A DNA stretch of 64,000 nucleotides from contig NZ_FNTG01000003.1 of NCBI RefSeq assembly GCF_900104795.1, forward strand, positions 1 through 64,000, given 5' to 3'. The position numbers were made by a program, and so were the translations under genes. The first letter of the stretch is position 1. Each line of letters starts with the position of its first letter. The stretch is from Burkholderia sp. WP9. Lineage in GTDB: Bacteria; Pseudomonadota; Gammaproteobacteria; Burkholderiales; Burkholderiaceae. The notes beneath the pieces are model-generated. The model searched no databases, was not told the DNA's origin, and saw only the letters and a program-made list of their open reading frames with translations. This document shows positions 1 through 9,381 of the stretch, in pieces.

Positions 1-455
1 CGGACGTTCAACACTTGAGTTGGGTTACAAAAATCGGCGGTAAAGGATTTGCTCGCTCGTCGCCACCCTGCCAAGCAGCGCAAGAAGTGTCACTGGGGCT
101 GGTGGCCTCCTGGGTTCCCCGGGGACATGGGAGCCTATTTTCTCCGTCTGTTTATCCCCTTCCCGATTAGGCGGCGAAAGGGCTGCGCTTATGCCGTCTG
201 TTTTAAAGTTTGGACGCCCCCTGATTAACCGATCAGGCATCCGCTGCGTTTTTTCGAGCAACCCACAGGTCATTAGTTAGCAGGTTGCTGAAATACCGGT
301 GGACACGTCATCGCGGAAAGCGCTTGAAACGTTGATAGAAGACACACCACGCGTGCCGCGCGAATTGCGGGCAAATCGCGTCTTTGCTCGCCTCTTTGTC
401 TGTTTCGGTGCACCCGTAGACTACCTGGCACGGCCCAACCCTTCGGCGACCCATT
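1..455. other. No convincing gene
   Basis: I see no supported coding region here. A short inverted repeat lies near 210-235. The 5' end of the neighbouring glycosyltransferase may once have extended into this stretch. No sigma-28-type promoter with correct spacing was found. Confidence 0.4.
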
Positions 456-1235
456 GTGTTCACGATCATCATCCCCACCCATGACCGGCCGCTGCTCCTG
501 CGTCGCACGCTGAAGTCGCTCATCGCGCAGACGTGGCGCGAGTTCGCCGTCATCGTCGTGTCGGACTCCTCGACTTACCTGCCGCCCTACGCCGAGCTGA
601 GCGAGCTCCAGAGCCGCTATACCTACATCGTGCGCAGCGGCACGTCCGGCCCGGGCGAAAGCCGCAACCTGGGCCTCGCGCTCGCCCAGTCACGCTATGT
701 GATGTTCCTCGATGACGACGACACGCTCGAACCCGGTCATCTCGAAGCCGTGGCACGCCAGATTGGCGACGGCTCGCCCGAGCTGCTCTACTGCGACTTC
801 AAGGTCTGCCATGAAGACCGCACGACCGAGCCGCCAAGCGTCGAATCGATCGAGCCCGTGTCGATCTCGGGCGTAACGGCCGATAGCGTCTACGTGCTCA
901 ACCGGGTGCCGAACAGTTGCATCGTCTACCGGCGCGACGTCGTGGCGGACGTACGCCACGACACCGGCCTCAGGCTTTACGAAGACTGGGACTTTCTGCT
1001 CGCGTGCCTGCGTGGTCGCACGCTCGTGCACATGCCAGTCGACTCGGTAACCATCCACAAGAGCCGCGCGTGCGCGCCGGAAAACATGCGCCGCGGCAAC
1101 TCGCGCGACGATCTCATCGGCGCGACGATGCTCGAACTCTACCGGCGACATCCGGCGCCCAGCATGGCAATACGGCTCGAGCGCCTGGCGTTGATGGCGT
1201 CCGCCGGGCTCTCGCTCGACCTCGACAGCTTCTGA
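456..1235 (+). CDS. GT2-family glycosyltransferase, possibly 5'-truncated
   Basis: This is a family 2 (GT-A fold) glycosyltransferase of 259 residues. It likely transfers a sugar from a nucleotide-sugar to a protein or glycan; the acceptor cannot be read from sequence. It opens directly at the first Rossmann strand (FTIIIPTHDRP), has the nucleotide-binding region up to residue 60, and shows an acidic FLDDDD motif near residue 88 in the place of the DXD metal site. A YEDWDF motif near residue 178 fits the catalytic acidic region. The start is GTG with no clear Shine-Dalgarno, so the true N terminus may be lost upstream. With a second GT2 and a SPINDLY-type transferase next to fliC, flagellin glycosylation is the most likely role (inference). 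Confidence 0.8.
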   Translation: MFTIIIPTHDRPLLLRRTLKSLIAQTWREFAVIVVSDSSTYLPPYAELSELQSRYTYIVRSGTSGPGESRNLGLALAQSRYVMFLDDDDTLEPGHLEAVARQIGDGSPELLYCDFKVCHEDRTTEPPSVESIEPVSISGVTADSVYVLNRVPNSCIVYRRDVVADVRHDTGLRLYEDWDFLLACLRGRTLVHMPVDSVTIHKSRACAPENMRRGNSRDDLIGATMLELYRRHPAPSMAIRLERLALMASAGLSLDLDSF

Positions 1236-1268
1236 GCTGCGCGCTCATCATTGGGGTTCGGGGATCTT

Positions 1269-1932
1269 GTGCCATGAAAGCGCTCGCTTGTTGAGCGCTA
1301 TGCTGTATCTGAGATGAAGGTAGGCCCTTCGGAGTCGGTTTGTAGGAACGGGCTCCAAACAGCCATAAGCTGCTTCAGTACGAAAGGCTGCGGTGGTGAA
1401 CGTTATGGTTAAAAGCCGGGGTTAGACCTCGGCATGTATGAATTAGAGAGACGAGCGCAAGCGAACCACTGACGACGCATCGAAAGACCCTTTAGGCGAC
1501 ATCGAAACTGAGACGGATCCCTTCTCATTATCAGCATGGCGGGAACCTGCTTATTGGCCATGCGGTGTCCGGTGTATAGGTGGCGTGACTCCAATTCAGG
1601 CTCAGATACGGAACTTGGGAACTCTTCATGTGATGCCAAGGGAAAACCTTATAAGTGTGAACCACGAAGGGGGAAAGTACCGATGCACGTGAAGGGGGCG
1701 GATCATCCAGTAGTAGCGATGAAGCGCTTGTAATGAGCGTGGAGCGAAGGGGATGACTCAGTTCAAAGAAGGCTATCGCCAACCGGGAAACCGGGATGAG
1801 CATCTGTCTTCCGCGTCGATTTGTCATTGCGAGATGGCAAGAGAATGACTGGGACGAGCCGTGTAAATCGAGAGATTTACGCACGGATCTGTGGGCGGCT
1901 GGTGGTGAAATTCCGCCGGCCGACCCGGCAAT
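1269..1932 (+). ncRNA. ORF-less group II intron
   Basis: The sequence begins GTGCC and shows the conserved block that normally precedes the maturase ORF (AAGGGGATGACTCAG near 1747). Domain V follows at about 1856-1890: GAGCCGTG, a GAGA tetraloop and ACGGATC. Domain VI at about 1892-1926 folds as a GGG/CCC clamp, a bulged A at 1923 (the branch point), and a ten-pair stem. The 3' end AAT at 1930-1932 is eight nucleotides past the branch A. Domain IV is only some tens of bases, so no reverse transcriptase is encoded and any mobility would need a maturase in trans. In domain V the usual partner of the catalytic-triad G (a U) is A here, which may impair activity. It sits 34 bp after a glycosyltransferase stop codon. 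Confidence 0.75.
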
Positions 1933-2162
1933 GGAACAGCGAACCGACATAAGACGGATTTCGTTGAGATGCATAAACCTATCGCCATCGAAAACAATTT
2001 GGCAACAGGGTTTTGCAACGGTTTCCGCCTTACCTGGCGGACTGAACGTAGACGATGCACAAACGTTGGTTTGTGCAAGTCCGACCATGCGGGATGCCGC
2101 ACTCACGGGGCTTCCCAGCGGATAGCACAACCCTTACAGTAAGTAGGTTCGCTGTTCCATTG
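1929..2162. repeat. 17-bp perfect inverted repeat enclosing 200 bp
   Basis: CAATGGAACAGCGAACC at 1929-1945 is the exact reverse complement of 2146-2162. The left arm begins at the very 3' end of the group II intron. The enclosed 200 bp has smaller hairpins (around 2028-2042, 2060-2076 and 2089-2100) and no gene. It may be a miniature inverted-repeat element or a structured extension of the intron region. Confidence 0.6.
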
Positions 2163-2207
2163 ATCCCAGAACCTTTCATTCGAAAAAGAGACTACGAGGA
2201 GCTGGGC

Positions 2208-2964
2208 GTGCCCACCGTTTCCGTCATCATCCCGCCCACTGGGACCTCGCTGCTCGGCGCGTGCGTCGAGTCCGTTTTGAGGCAGACGTCATGCAGACGT
2301 CAAGCCCGTGATCGTCATCGACGGGCCCGAATACATCGAGCCATTCCGCAGCGCGATCGCCAGGCTTGACATGCGCCGCGCGGACATCTGCGCGCTGACG
2401 GCTAACGTCGGCCGCAATGGCTTTTACGGGCACCGCGTCTATGCAGTCTTCTCGCACCTGACCGACAGCGACCTCATCTGCTTTCTCCATCAGGACAACT
2501 GGCTTGAGCCGGATCATGTGGCGAGTCTCCTCGACGCCATCGAGACGAACGCCTGGGACTGGGCTTTCGTCTTCAGAAATGTGGTCGATTCCGACGGTGC
2601 GTTTCTCGTGCACGACGAGTGGCAAAGCGTTGGCCCGTGGAACCAGACTTCGCCGCACAAGCTCGTCGACACGAACTGCTATTGCCTGCGCATGAGCGTA
2701 GCTCAGCGTTTTGCGAGCCACTTGCACGGCGGCTTGAGGCAGGACCGCGCGTTCTACGCGGCACTAAGCCAGGGCGCGCCAAATTACGGCACGACCGGTC
2801 AATACACGGTCAACTATCGCATGCGAGGCGATCTTCAGGATGCCGTAATTAATTTACTCGTGCGCGAAAACTTCGCCATGCACGCGCGCTATCCAGACGG
2901 CCTTCCCTGGCTCGACAGGAACACGGTGGCGCCCCATGGCGTGCTTGACAGCGAAGCCGGCTGA
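2208..2964 (+). pseudogene. GT2-family glycosyltransferase with a frameshift
   Basis: A GTG start at 2208 with Shine-Dalgarno ACGAGGAG six bases upstream opens PTVSVIIPPTGTS, the first strand of a GT2 fold. The frame is lost near 2290-2300, where GACGTC occurs twice (cagacgtcatgcagacgtc). The +1 frame then continues with KPVIVIDGPEY, LTDSDLICFLHQDN (acidic metal site) and a long C-terminal part ending at 2964. A one-base insertion explains it, either a real mutation or an assembly error. The joined protein would be about 252 residues. The neighbours point to flagellin or surface glycan glycosylation. Confidence 0.75.
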
Positions 2965-3015
2965 ACCGGGCGCTTGTCCAGGGGCAGCCCGTTTTTGCGC
3001 TAGTCGGCCCGTCCG

Positions 3016-4830
3016 TCAGCCCAGTTCGCCGACGAGCCGGACGAAATGATCTTCGAGATGGCGAGTGAAGCGCGGCGTATCGAACAACACCCCGCTTTCC
3101 CGCACCCGCCCAAGCTGCTCGCGCAGCTTGCGGCAGTACGCCGGGTCATTCGCAAGCACGACCGCCTTCTCTTCGTACCCGCCCAGGTCGCGAGTAATCA
3201 GCTCCTGCATGCCCGCACCGGTCAGTAGCGCGCCGGCCATGCGCGAGGCGAAGGTGCGGCCCGTGCATGTGAGCACGGGCAGCCCCATCCACAGCGCGTC
3301 GTTCGCGGTCGTGCCCGCGTTGAACGGGTACGTGTCGAGGAAGAGATCCGCCGTGGCATAACGCGCGAGATAGTTCTCCGGCGACACACGCGGTGCGAAG
3401 ACGAGGCGCGCCTCGTCCACGCCGAGCCGCGTCGCTTCGCGGCGCAGGTTCGCCTGTGCCCACGGATTGTCCGCGAGGAGCCACAGCACGCTGCCCGGCA
3501 CCCGCTTGAGGATGTTCATCCACACCGCGAACACTTCGGGTGTGTACTTGTAATTGTTGTTGAACGAGGAAAACACGAAGCCGTCGCGTGGCAAACCGCA
3601 GCTCTCACGCGACGGAGCTGGGCCGCTGATACGTTTGCGGTCGCTGACCTGATAAACGTCGGGCATATACAGCGGCTTTTCCGCGTAGTACTGCGCCGAG
3701 TCCCGCGGAATCAGGAATTCATCAGCAATCACGTAGTCGATGAACGGCAGCCCCGTCGTGGCGGGCAAACCGAGATAGGTGATCTGCACCGGCGCAGGGC
3801 GATACGCGAGCAGCTGGGGCCGCGCACCGAGAGTCTGGCCTTGCAGGTCCACGAGAATGTCGATCTCGTGCTCACGCAGCAGCCTTGCCGCTGCCTCGTC
3901 GCTGAGGTGGTCGATGCGCTCGAAGTGGTCCATCGCGCCGATCACACGCTGGCGCAGGGCCGAGCCGTCGTCGCGCGACCAGCAGTAGCCGTAAACCTCG
4001 AAGCGCTCGCGGTCGTGCAGCTCGAAGAGCTCGACCGTCAGCATGGAAACCGGATGCAGACAGAAGTCCGACGATAGATAGCCGATGCGGATCTTGTCGT
4101 GCCCATACGCCGAGCGGTTCGTGAGCGCGGGAACATCGAGATCGATCTTCGCCTTGACGTAGTTCCGGGCGGCCGCGAGCTGCATGGCGGGATCGTCGGA
4201 AAGGCTGATCATCGCCAGCGCGGAGGTCGCGTCGCGCGTCGCCTGAGGATCGACGCCGTCGATGGTCGCGTAGACCGGCCATTCGCACTGTTTGGCGCGC
4301 AGGAACACCCAATGATGCAGCACGTCGGGTTGCATCGGCGCGAGGCGCAGGCTCTTCGTGAGCGCAGCGTGCGCTTCGTCGTAGCGCCGTGCGTTCTCGT
4401 GCACGCGGCCAAGATTGTTCAGCGCGGACACGCGCAGCGCCCGCTGGTCCGCAATGTCGGGCGACGCATGCTCCGCAACCCAGGTCCACTCGGCAATCGC
4501 CTCGTCGATCTGGTTCGTGCACTCGTGAATGACGGCGAGGCTGAAATGCGGATTGACGAAGTTCGGCGCGAGCTCAATCGCCCGCCTGTACACGGCCTTC
4601 GCCCCCTCGGCATCCCCGGCGTTGAATAGCGCTACGCCGAGATTGAAATAAACGAAATGATTGACGGGCGTGCTGTTGCGCGCCAGCCAGGTCTGATAAA
4701 GCACGGCCGCGAGCTCGAACTGGCGGTCCGCCTCGAAGCGATTGGTCTGTTCGAGCAGCCCGGTCATATCGAGCTTGCCGTGCCAGGCCTGCAGAACTAG
4801 AGATTCAAAACCCGTTTGGGAGGACGCCAT
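3016..4830 (-). CDS. SPINDLY/OGT-type TPR glycosyltransferase (GT41)
   Basis: A 604-residue cytoplasmic protein: an N-terminal TPR region (about residues 20-190) followed by a GT41 catalytic half like O-GlcNAc transferase/SPINDLY. GT41 signatures include HPVSMLTVELFELHDRERFEVY, VDLQGQT, YRPAPVQITYLGLPATTG, the SFNNNYKYTPEVFAVW block and DTYPFNAGTTANDALWMGLPV. Such enzymes put a single sugar on Ser/Thr of target proteins and are repeatedly found beside bacterial flagellin genes. I chose the ATG at 4830 (MASSQTGF) because the upstream in-frame extension is Arg-rich with no family similarity. It runs leftward, convergent with the upstream GT2. The Ser/Thr-rich central part of FliC is the most likely substrate (inference). 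Confidence 0.88.
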   Translation of the reverse strand: MASSQTGFESLVLQAWHGKLDMTGLLEQTNRFEADRQFELAAVLYQTWLARNSTPVNHFVYFNLGVALFNAGDAEGAKAVYRRAIELAPNFVNPHFSLAVIHECTNQIDEAIAEWTWVAEHASPDIADQRALRVSALNNLGRVHENARRYDEAHAALTKSLRLAPMQPDVLHHWVFLRAKQCEWPVYATIDGVDPQATRDATSALAMISLSDDPAMQLAAARNYVKAKIDLDVPALTNRSAYGHDKIRIGYLSSDFCLHPVSMLTVELFELHDRERFEVYGYCWSRDDGSALRQRVIGAMDHFERIDHLSDEAAARLLREHEIDILVDLQGQTLGARPQLLAYRPAPVQITYLGLPATTGLPFIDYVIADEFLIPRDSAQYYAEKPLYMPDVYQVSDRKRISGPAPSRESCGLPRDGFVFSSFNNNYKYTPEVFAVWMNILKRVPGSVLWLLADNPWAQANLRREATRLGVDEARLVFAPRVSPENYLARYATADLFLDTYPFNAGTTANDALWMGLPVLTCTGRTFASRMAGALLTGAGMQELITRDLGGYEEKAVVLANDPAYCRKLREQLGRVRESGVLFDTPRFTRHLEDHFVRLVGELG

Positions 4831-5047
4831 GAGTCGACTCGCATGCTTGCACAACAACTTACGGCCGCCAGAGTTCAGGCGGCCACCTGCATTGAAAGCG
4901 GCGCGGGCGGCTACGCCGGCCAGCTCGCGCCCCGATCGGAGCCGCCACAGTTTAATCTGAAGCGGCCACTGACACTTTTCCATCCCGCTCCGGACGCGGC
5001 CGATCCCGATACACTGAATCGTGACGCGCGCCGGAGCGTGACCAGCC

Positions 5048-8000
5048 TTACAGCGCCAGCTGGCTGGTCTGGTCCGTCGACATCGCAATGACCTGGGCCG
5101 GTTGCAGCGAATGCACCTGGGCCGTCGTCATCGCCGCCACCTGATCCGTCGTCAACGCCTTGATCTGGTCGGTGGTAAGCGAAGCGATTTGCTGGGTCTT
5201 CATCGCGGCAATCGACTGCGTGGTCAGCGCGACAACCTGGGCCGTCGTCATCGCAACGACCTCGGTCGTCGTCATCGCGGCCACCTGGCCCGTGCTCAGC
5301 GCATGGACCTGGTCGGTCGTCAGGCCGTTCTTCACCTGGTCGGTCGTCAGCGCCGCCACTTGCGCGTATGTCAGCGCAGCCGCTTGCGAAGTCGTCATGT
5401 TGCGCAGCTGGGCCGTCGTCAGCGCTGAGATCTGCGAGCCCTTCATCGCCGAGATGTCGCCGGTCGCAAGCGCGCTCGCCTGATCCGTCGTCAGCGCCGC
5501 CACGTCCGCTGTGGTCAGCGCCGCCGCCTGGGCCGTCGTGAGCGCATGGACCTGGTCGGTCGTCAGGCCGTTCTTCACCTGGTCGGTCGTCAGCGCGGCA
5601 ATTTGAGCCGTGGTCAGCGTCCCCGCCTGGGTGGCGGAGAGATGGCTCAGCTGATCGGTCGTCAGCGCCTGGATCTGAGTGGACTTGAGAGCCCCGAAGG
5701 CGCCCGACGTCAGCGAGTTGACCTGGTCGGTCGTGAGCGACGCGACCTGATCGGTCGTCAGCGCCGAAACCTGTGCCGACGTCAGCGCGTGGACCTGATC
5801 GGTGGTCATGCTGCTGACCTGATCAGTCGTCAGCGCCGTGATCTGGCTGGTCTTGAGCGCCGCCACGTCGGCCGTGCTCAGAGCCGAGGCCTGATCGGTT
5901 GTGAGCGCCGCGACGGCGGCCGTCGACAGCGCACCCGCCTGGCTCACGCTGAACGCTTTGATCTGCGTAGTCGTGAAGCCATTTTGGACCTGATCGGTCG
6001 TGAACGCCGCCACTTGCGTGTAGGTCAGCACAGCTGCCTGCGCCGTCGTCAGATTGAGCAACTGGCTGGTCGTCATGTGCGCGACCTGTGCCGTCGTCAA
6101 CCCGCCGATGGACGACGCGGCGATTGCGCTCGACTGGTCCGTCGAGAGGCCGGCCACGTCCGCGGTCGTGAGTGCCGCGACTTGTGTCGAACTCAGCGTC
6201 TTGACCTGGTCGGTCGTCAGACCGTTATCGACCTGATCGGTCGTGAGCGCGCCGATCTGCGCCGTGGTCAGCGCACGGATCTGGCTGGTCGAAAGGTTGC
6301 TCAGCTGGCCCGTGGTCAGCGCGGTGATCTGTGCCGTCTTGAGCGCCGCGACCGCTGCCGCCGTTAGCGCGTTGAGCTGGTCCGTCGTAAGTTTGCTCAC
6401 CTGATCGGTCGTCAGCGCGGCGGTCTGGGTCGTCGTGAGCGCATGAGCCTGGTCGGTCGTCAGCGCGACCAGCTGGCCCGTCGTCAGCGCGGCAACCTGC
6501 TGCGTCTTGAGGCCCGCAACCGCCGTCGTCGTGAGCGCGTTGAGCTGGTCGGTACCCAGCACCGCAACGTCGGTCGTCGTGAGCGCGCTGGCCTGCGCCG
6601 CCGTCAGCGCATGGGCCTGGTCGGTCGTCAGGCCGCTCTTGACCTGGTCACTCGTCAGCGCCGCCACCTGGGTGGACGTGAGCGCGTGCGTCTGCGTCGT
6701 CGTCAGCGCGTTCAGCTGGCCCGTCGTCAGCGCGGCAACCTGCGTCGGCTTGAGCGCCGCAACCGCTGCCGTCGTCAGCGCGTTGAGCTGGTCGGTACCC
6801 AGCACCGCAACGTCGGTCGTCGTGAGCGCACTGGCCTGCGCCGCCGTCAGCGCATGGGCCTGGTCGGTCGTCAGGCCGCTCTTGACCTGGTCACTCGTCA
6901 GCGCCGCCACCTGGGTGGACGTGAGCGCGTGCGTCTGCGTAGTCGTCAGCGCGTTCAGCTGGCCCGTCGTCAGCGCGGCAACCTGCGTCGGCTTGAGCGC
7001 CGCGACCGCTGCCGTCGTCAGCGCGTTGAGCTGGTCCGTCGTGAGTTTGCTCACCTGATCGGTCGTCAGCGCGGCAGCCTGGGCCGTCGTGAGCGCATGA
7101 GCCTGGTCGGTCGTCAGCGCGACCAGTTGGCCCGTCGTCAGCGCGGCAACCTGCGTCGGCTTGAGACCCGCAATGTCAGCCGTGGAGAGCGCATCCAGCT
7201 GGCCGGTTGTCAGCGCCGAGATGTCACCGGTCGTCAGCGCACCGGCCTGCCCGGCCGTGAGCGCGTGGACCTGATCGGTCGTGAGGCCGTTCTGGACCTG
7301 ATCGGTCGTGAGCGCGCCGATCTGCGCCGTGGTCAGCGCACGGATCTGGTTGGTCGAAAGGTTGCTCAGCTGGCCCGTGGTCAGCGCGGTGATCTGTGCC
7401 GTCTTGAGCGCCGCGACCGCTGCCGTCGTCAGCGCGTTGAGCTGGTCCGTCGTGAGTTTGCTCACCTGATCGGTCGTCAGCGCGGTGGCCTGGGTCGTCG
7501 TGAGCGCATGAGCCTGGTCGGTCGTCAGCGCGACCAGTTGGCCCGTCGTCAGCGCGGCAACCTGCGTCGGCTTGAGACCCGCAACCGCCGTCGTCGTGAG
7601 CGCGTCGAGCTGGTCGGTCGACAGCGCGGCAACGTCAGCCGTCGTGAGCGCGCCGGCCTGCGCCGCCGTGAATGCGTGCACCTGGTCGGTCGTCAGGCCG
7701 CTCTTGATCTGGTCACTCGTCAGCGCCGCCACCTGGGTGGACGTGAGCGCGTGCGTCTGCGTCGTCGTCAGCGCGTTCAGCTGGCCCGTCGTCAGCGCGG
7801 CAACCTGCGTCGGCTTGAGCGCCGCAACCGCTGCCGTCGTGAGCGCGTTGAGCTGGTCCGTCGTGAGTTTGCTCACCTGATCGGTCGTCAGCGCGGCGGC
7901 CTGGGTCGTCGTGAGCGCATGAGCCTGGTCGGTCGTCAGCGCGACCAGCTGGCCCGTCGTCAGCGCGGCGACCTGCTGCGTCTTGAGACCCGCAACCGCC

Positions 8001-9364
8001 GCCGTCGTGAGCGCGTCGAGCTGGTCGGTCGACAGCGCGGTAACGTCAGCCGTCGTGAGCGCGCCGGCCTGCGCCGCTGTGAATGCGTGCACCTGGTCGG
8101 TCGTCAGGCCGCTCTTGATCTGGTCACTCGTCAGCGCCGCCACCTGGGCGGACGTGAAAGCCTGCGTCTGCGTCGTCGACAGCGCGTTCAGCTGGCCCGT
8201 CGTCAGCGCGGCAACCTGCGTCGGCTTGAGCGCCGCAACCGCTGCCGTCGTGAGCGCGTTGAGCTGGTCGGTACCCAGCACCGCAACGTCGGTCGTCGTG
8301 AGCGCGCTGGCCTGCGCCGCCGTCAGCGCATGGGCCTGGTCGGTCGTCAGGCCGCTCTTGACCTGGTCACTCGTCAGCGCCGCCACCTGGGTGGACGTGA
8401 GCGCGTGCGTCTGCGTAGTCGTCAGCGCGTTCAGCTGGCCCGTCGTCAGCGCGGCAACCTGCGTCGGCTTGAGCGCCGCAACCGCTGCCGTCGTCAGCGC
8501 GTTGAGCTGGTCGGTACCCAGCACCGCAACGTCGGTCGTCGTGAGCGCACTGGCCTGCGCCGCCGTCAGCGCATGGGCCTGGTCGGTCGTCAGGCCGCTC
8601 TTGACCTGGTCACTCGTCAGCGCCGCCACCTGGGTGGACGTGAGCGCGTGCGTCTGCGTAGTCGTCAGCGCGTTCAGCTGGCCCGTCGTCAGCGCGGCAA
8701 CCTGCGTCGGCTTGAGCGCCGCGACCGCTGCCGTCGTCAGCGCGTTGAGCTGGTCCGTCGTGAGTTTGCTCACCTGATCGGTCGTCAGCGCGGCAGCCTG
8801 GGCCGTCGTGAGCGCATGAGCCTGGTCGGTCGTCAGCGCGACCAGTTGGCCCGTCGTCAGCGCGGCAACCTGCGTCGGCTTGAGACCCGCAATGTCAGCC
8901 GTGGAGAGCGCATCCAGCTGGCCGGTTGTCAGCGCCGAGATGTCACCGGTCGTCAGCGCACCGGCCTGCCCGGCCGTGAGCGCGTGGACCTGATCGGTCG
9001 TGAGGCCGTTCTGGACCTGATCGGTCGTGAGCGCGCCGATCTGCGCCGTGGTCAGCGCACGGATCTGGTTGGTCGAAAGGTTGCTCAGCTGGCCCGTCGT
9101 CAGCGCGGTGATCTGTGCCGTCTTGAGCGCCGCAATGTCCGTGACGCTGAGTGCGCCGATTTGCTCGGAAGTCAGGGCGGCGATGCCTGCGCTGCTAAGG
9201 GAAACCACAGCCGAGGTAGTGAGCGCCCCAATCGCGTCCGTCGTCAGCGCCTCGACTTGATCCGTACTCAGCGCGCTAAGGTCCGCCGACGTCAACGCCC
9301 GAGCTTGTGTGGTCGTCAAGGCAGCGATCTGCGCCGTAATCATCCCCGCTACGATCGAAGTCAT
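5048..9364 (-). CDS. Giant octapeptide-repeat protein (ALTTxQVx units)
   Basis: This 1438-residue protein is built almost entirely from an eight-residue unit, consensus A-L-T-T-D-Q-V-x, in roughly 175 copies. Occasional nine-residue units (N/S-G-L-T-T-D-Q-V/A-x) break the phase, and some units read ALKPTQVA. Leu at position 2 and Ile/Val/Leu at position 7 are nearly invariant. The T-T-x-Q step resembles a helix N-cap box, so a superhelix of short helices is possible, but a beta-solenoid is not excluded. There is no signal peptide, membrane segment or cysteine. The start ATG 9364 follows AGGATGAAG. A sigma-28-like promoter lies 112 bp upstream. I do not recognise a named family. A fibre, scaffold or flagellum-linked surface protein is a guess from context. 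The opposite strand is also open in a long Arg-rich frame, which I take as an artefact of codon bias. Confidence 0.82.
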   Translation of the reverse strand: MTSIVAGMITAQIAALTTTQARALTSADLSALSTDQVEALTTDAIGALTTSAVVSLSSAGIAALTSEQIGALSVTDIAALKTAQITALTTGQLSNLSTNQIRALTTAQIGALTTDQVQNGLTTDQVHALTAGQAGALTTGDISALTTGQLDALSTADIAGLKPTQVAALTTGQLVALTTDQAHALTTAQAAALTTDQVSKLTTDQLNALTTAAVAALKPTQVAALTTGQLNALTTTQTHALTSTQVAALTSDQVKSGLTTDQAHALTAAQASALTTTDVAVLGTDQLNALTTAAVAALKPTQVAALTTGQLNALTTTQTHALTSTQVAALTSDQVKSGLTTDQAHALTAAQASALTTTDVAVLGTDQLNALTTAAVAALKPTQVAALTTGQLNALSTTQTQAFTSAQVAALTSDQIKSGLTTDQVHAFTAAQAGALTTADVTALSTDQLDALTTAAVAGLKTQQVAALTTGQLVALTTDQAHALTTTQAAALTTDQVSKLTTDQLNALTTAAVAALKPTQVAALTTGQLNALTTTQTHALTSTQVAALTSDQIKSGLTTDQVHAFTAAQAGALTTADVAALSTDQLDALTTTAVAGLKPTQVAALTTGQLVALTTDQAHALTTTQATALTTDQVSKLTTDQLNALTTAAVAALKTAQITALTTGQLSNLSTNQIRALTTAQIGALTTDQVQNGLTTDQVHALTAGQAGALTTGDISALTTGQLDALSTADIAGLKPTQVAALTTGQLVALTTDQAHALTTAQAAALTTDQVSKLTTDQLNALTTAAVAALKPTQVAALTTGQLNALTTTQTHALTSTQVAALTSDQVKSGLTTDQAHALTAAQASALTTTDVAVLGTDQLNALTTAAVAALKPTQVAALTTGQLNALTTTQTHALTSTQVAALTSDQVKSGLTTDQAHALTAAQASALTTTDVAVLGTDQLNALTTTAVAGLKTQQVAALTTGQLVALTTDQAHALTTTQTAALTTDQVSKLTTDQLNALTAAAVAALKTAQITALTTGQLSNLSTSQIRALTTAQIGALTTDQVDNGLTTDQVKTLSSTQVAALTTADVAGLSTDQSSAIAASSIGGLTTAQVAHMTTSQLLNLTTAQAAVLTYTQVAAFTTDQVQNGFTTTQIKAFSVSQAGALSTAAVAALTTDQASALSTADVAALKTSQITALTTDQVSSMTTDQVHALTSAQVSALTTDQVASLTTDQVNSLTSGAFGALKSTQIQALTTDQLSHLSATQAGTLTTAQIAALTTDQVKNGLTTDQVHALTTAQAAALTTADVAALTTDQASALATGDISAMKGSQISALTTAQLRNMTTSQAAALTYAQVAALTTDQVKNGLTTDQVHALSTGQVAAMTTTEVVAMTTAQVVALTTQSIAAMKTQQIASLTTDQIKALTTDQVAAMTTAQVHSLQPAQVIAMSTDQTSQLAL
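5100..9130. repeat. Nested tandem repeats: 24 bp, 243 bp, 1719 bp
   Basis: At DNA level the octapeptide gene has three nested periods. The base unit is 24 bp. A 243-bp unit recurs, for example from 6542 to 6785 and from 8261 to 8504. A near-identical block of several hundred base pairs recurs at a distance of 1719 bp (7251 to 8970, 7382 to 9101, 6542 to 8261). All keep the reading frame, so the gene has grown by in-frame tandem duplication and probably varies in length by recombination. Confidence 0.85.
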
Positions 9365-9381
9365 GCTTCATCCTGTCTAGA

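Noticed and set aside
203..240. A sigma-28 promoter before the first glycosyltransferase (TAAAGTTT)
   Set aside because: The -35 is perfect but no GCCGATAA-like box lies at the 11-base distance.
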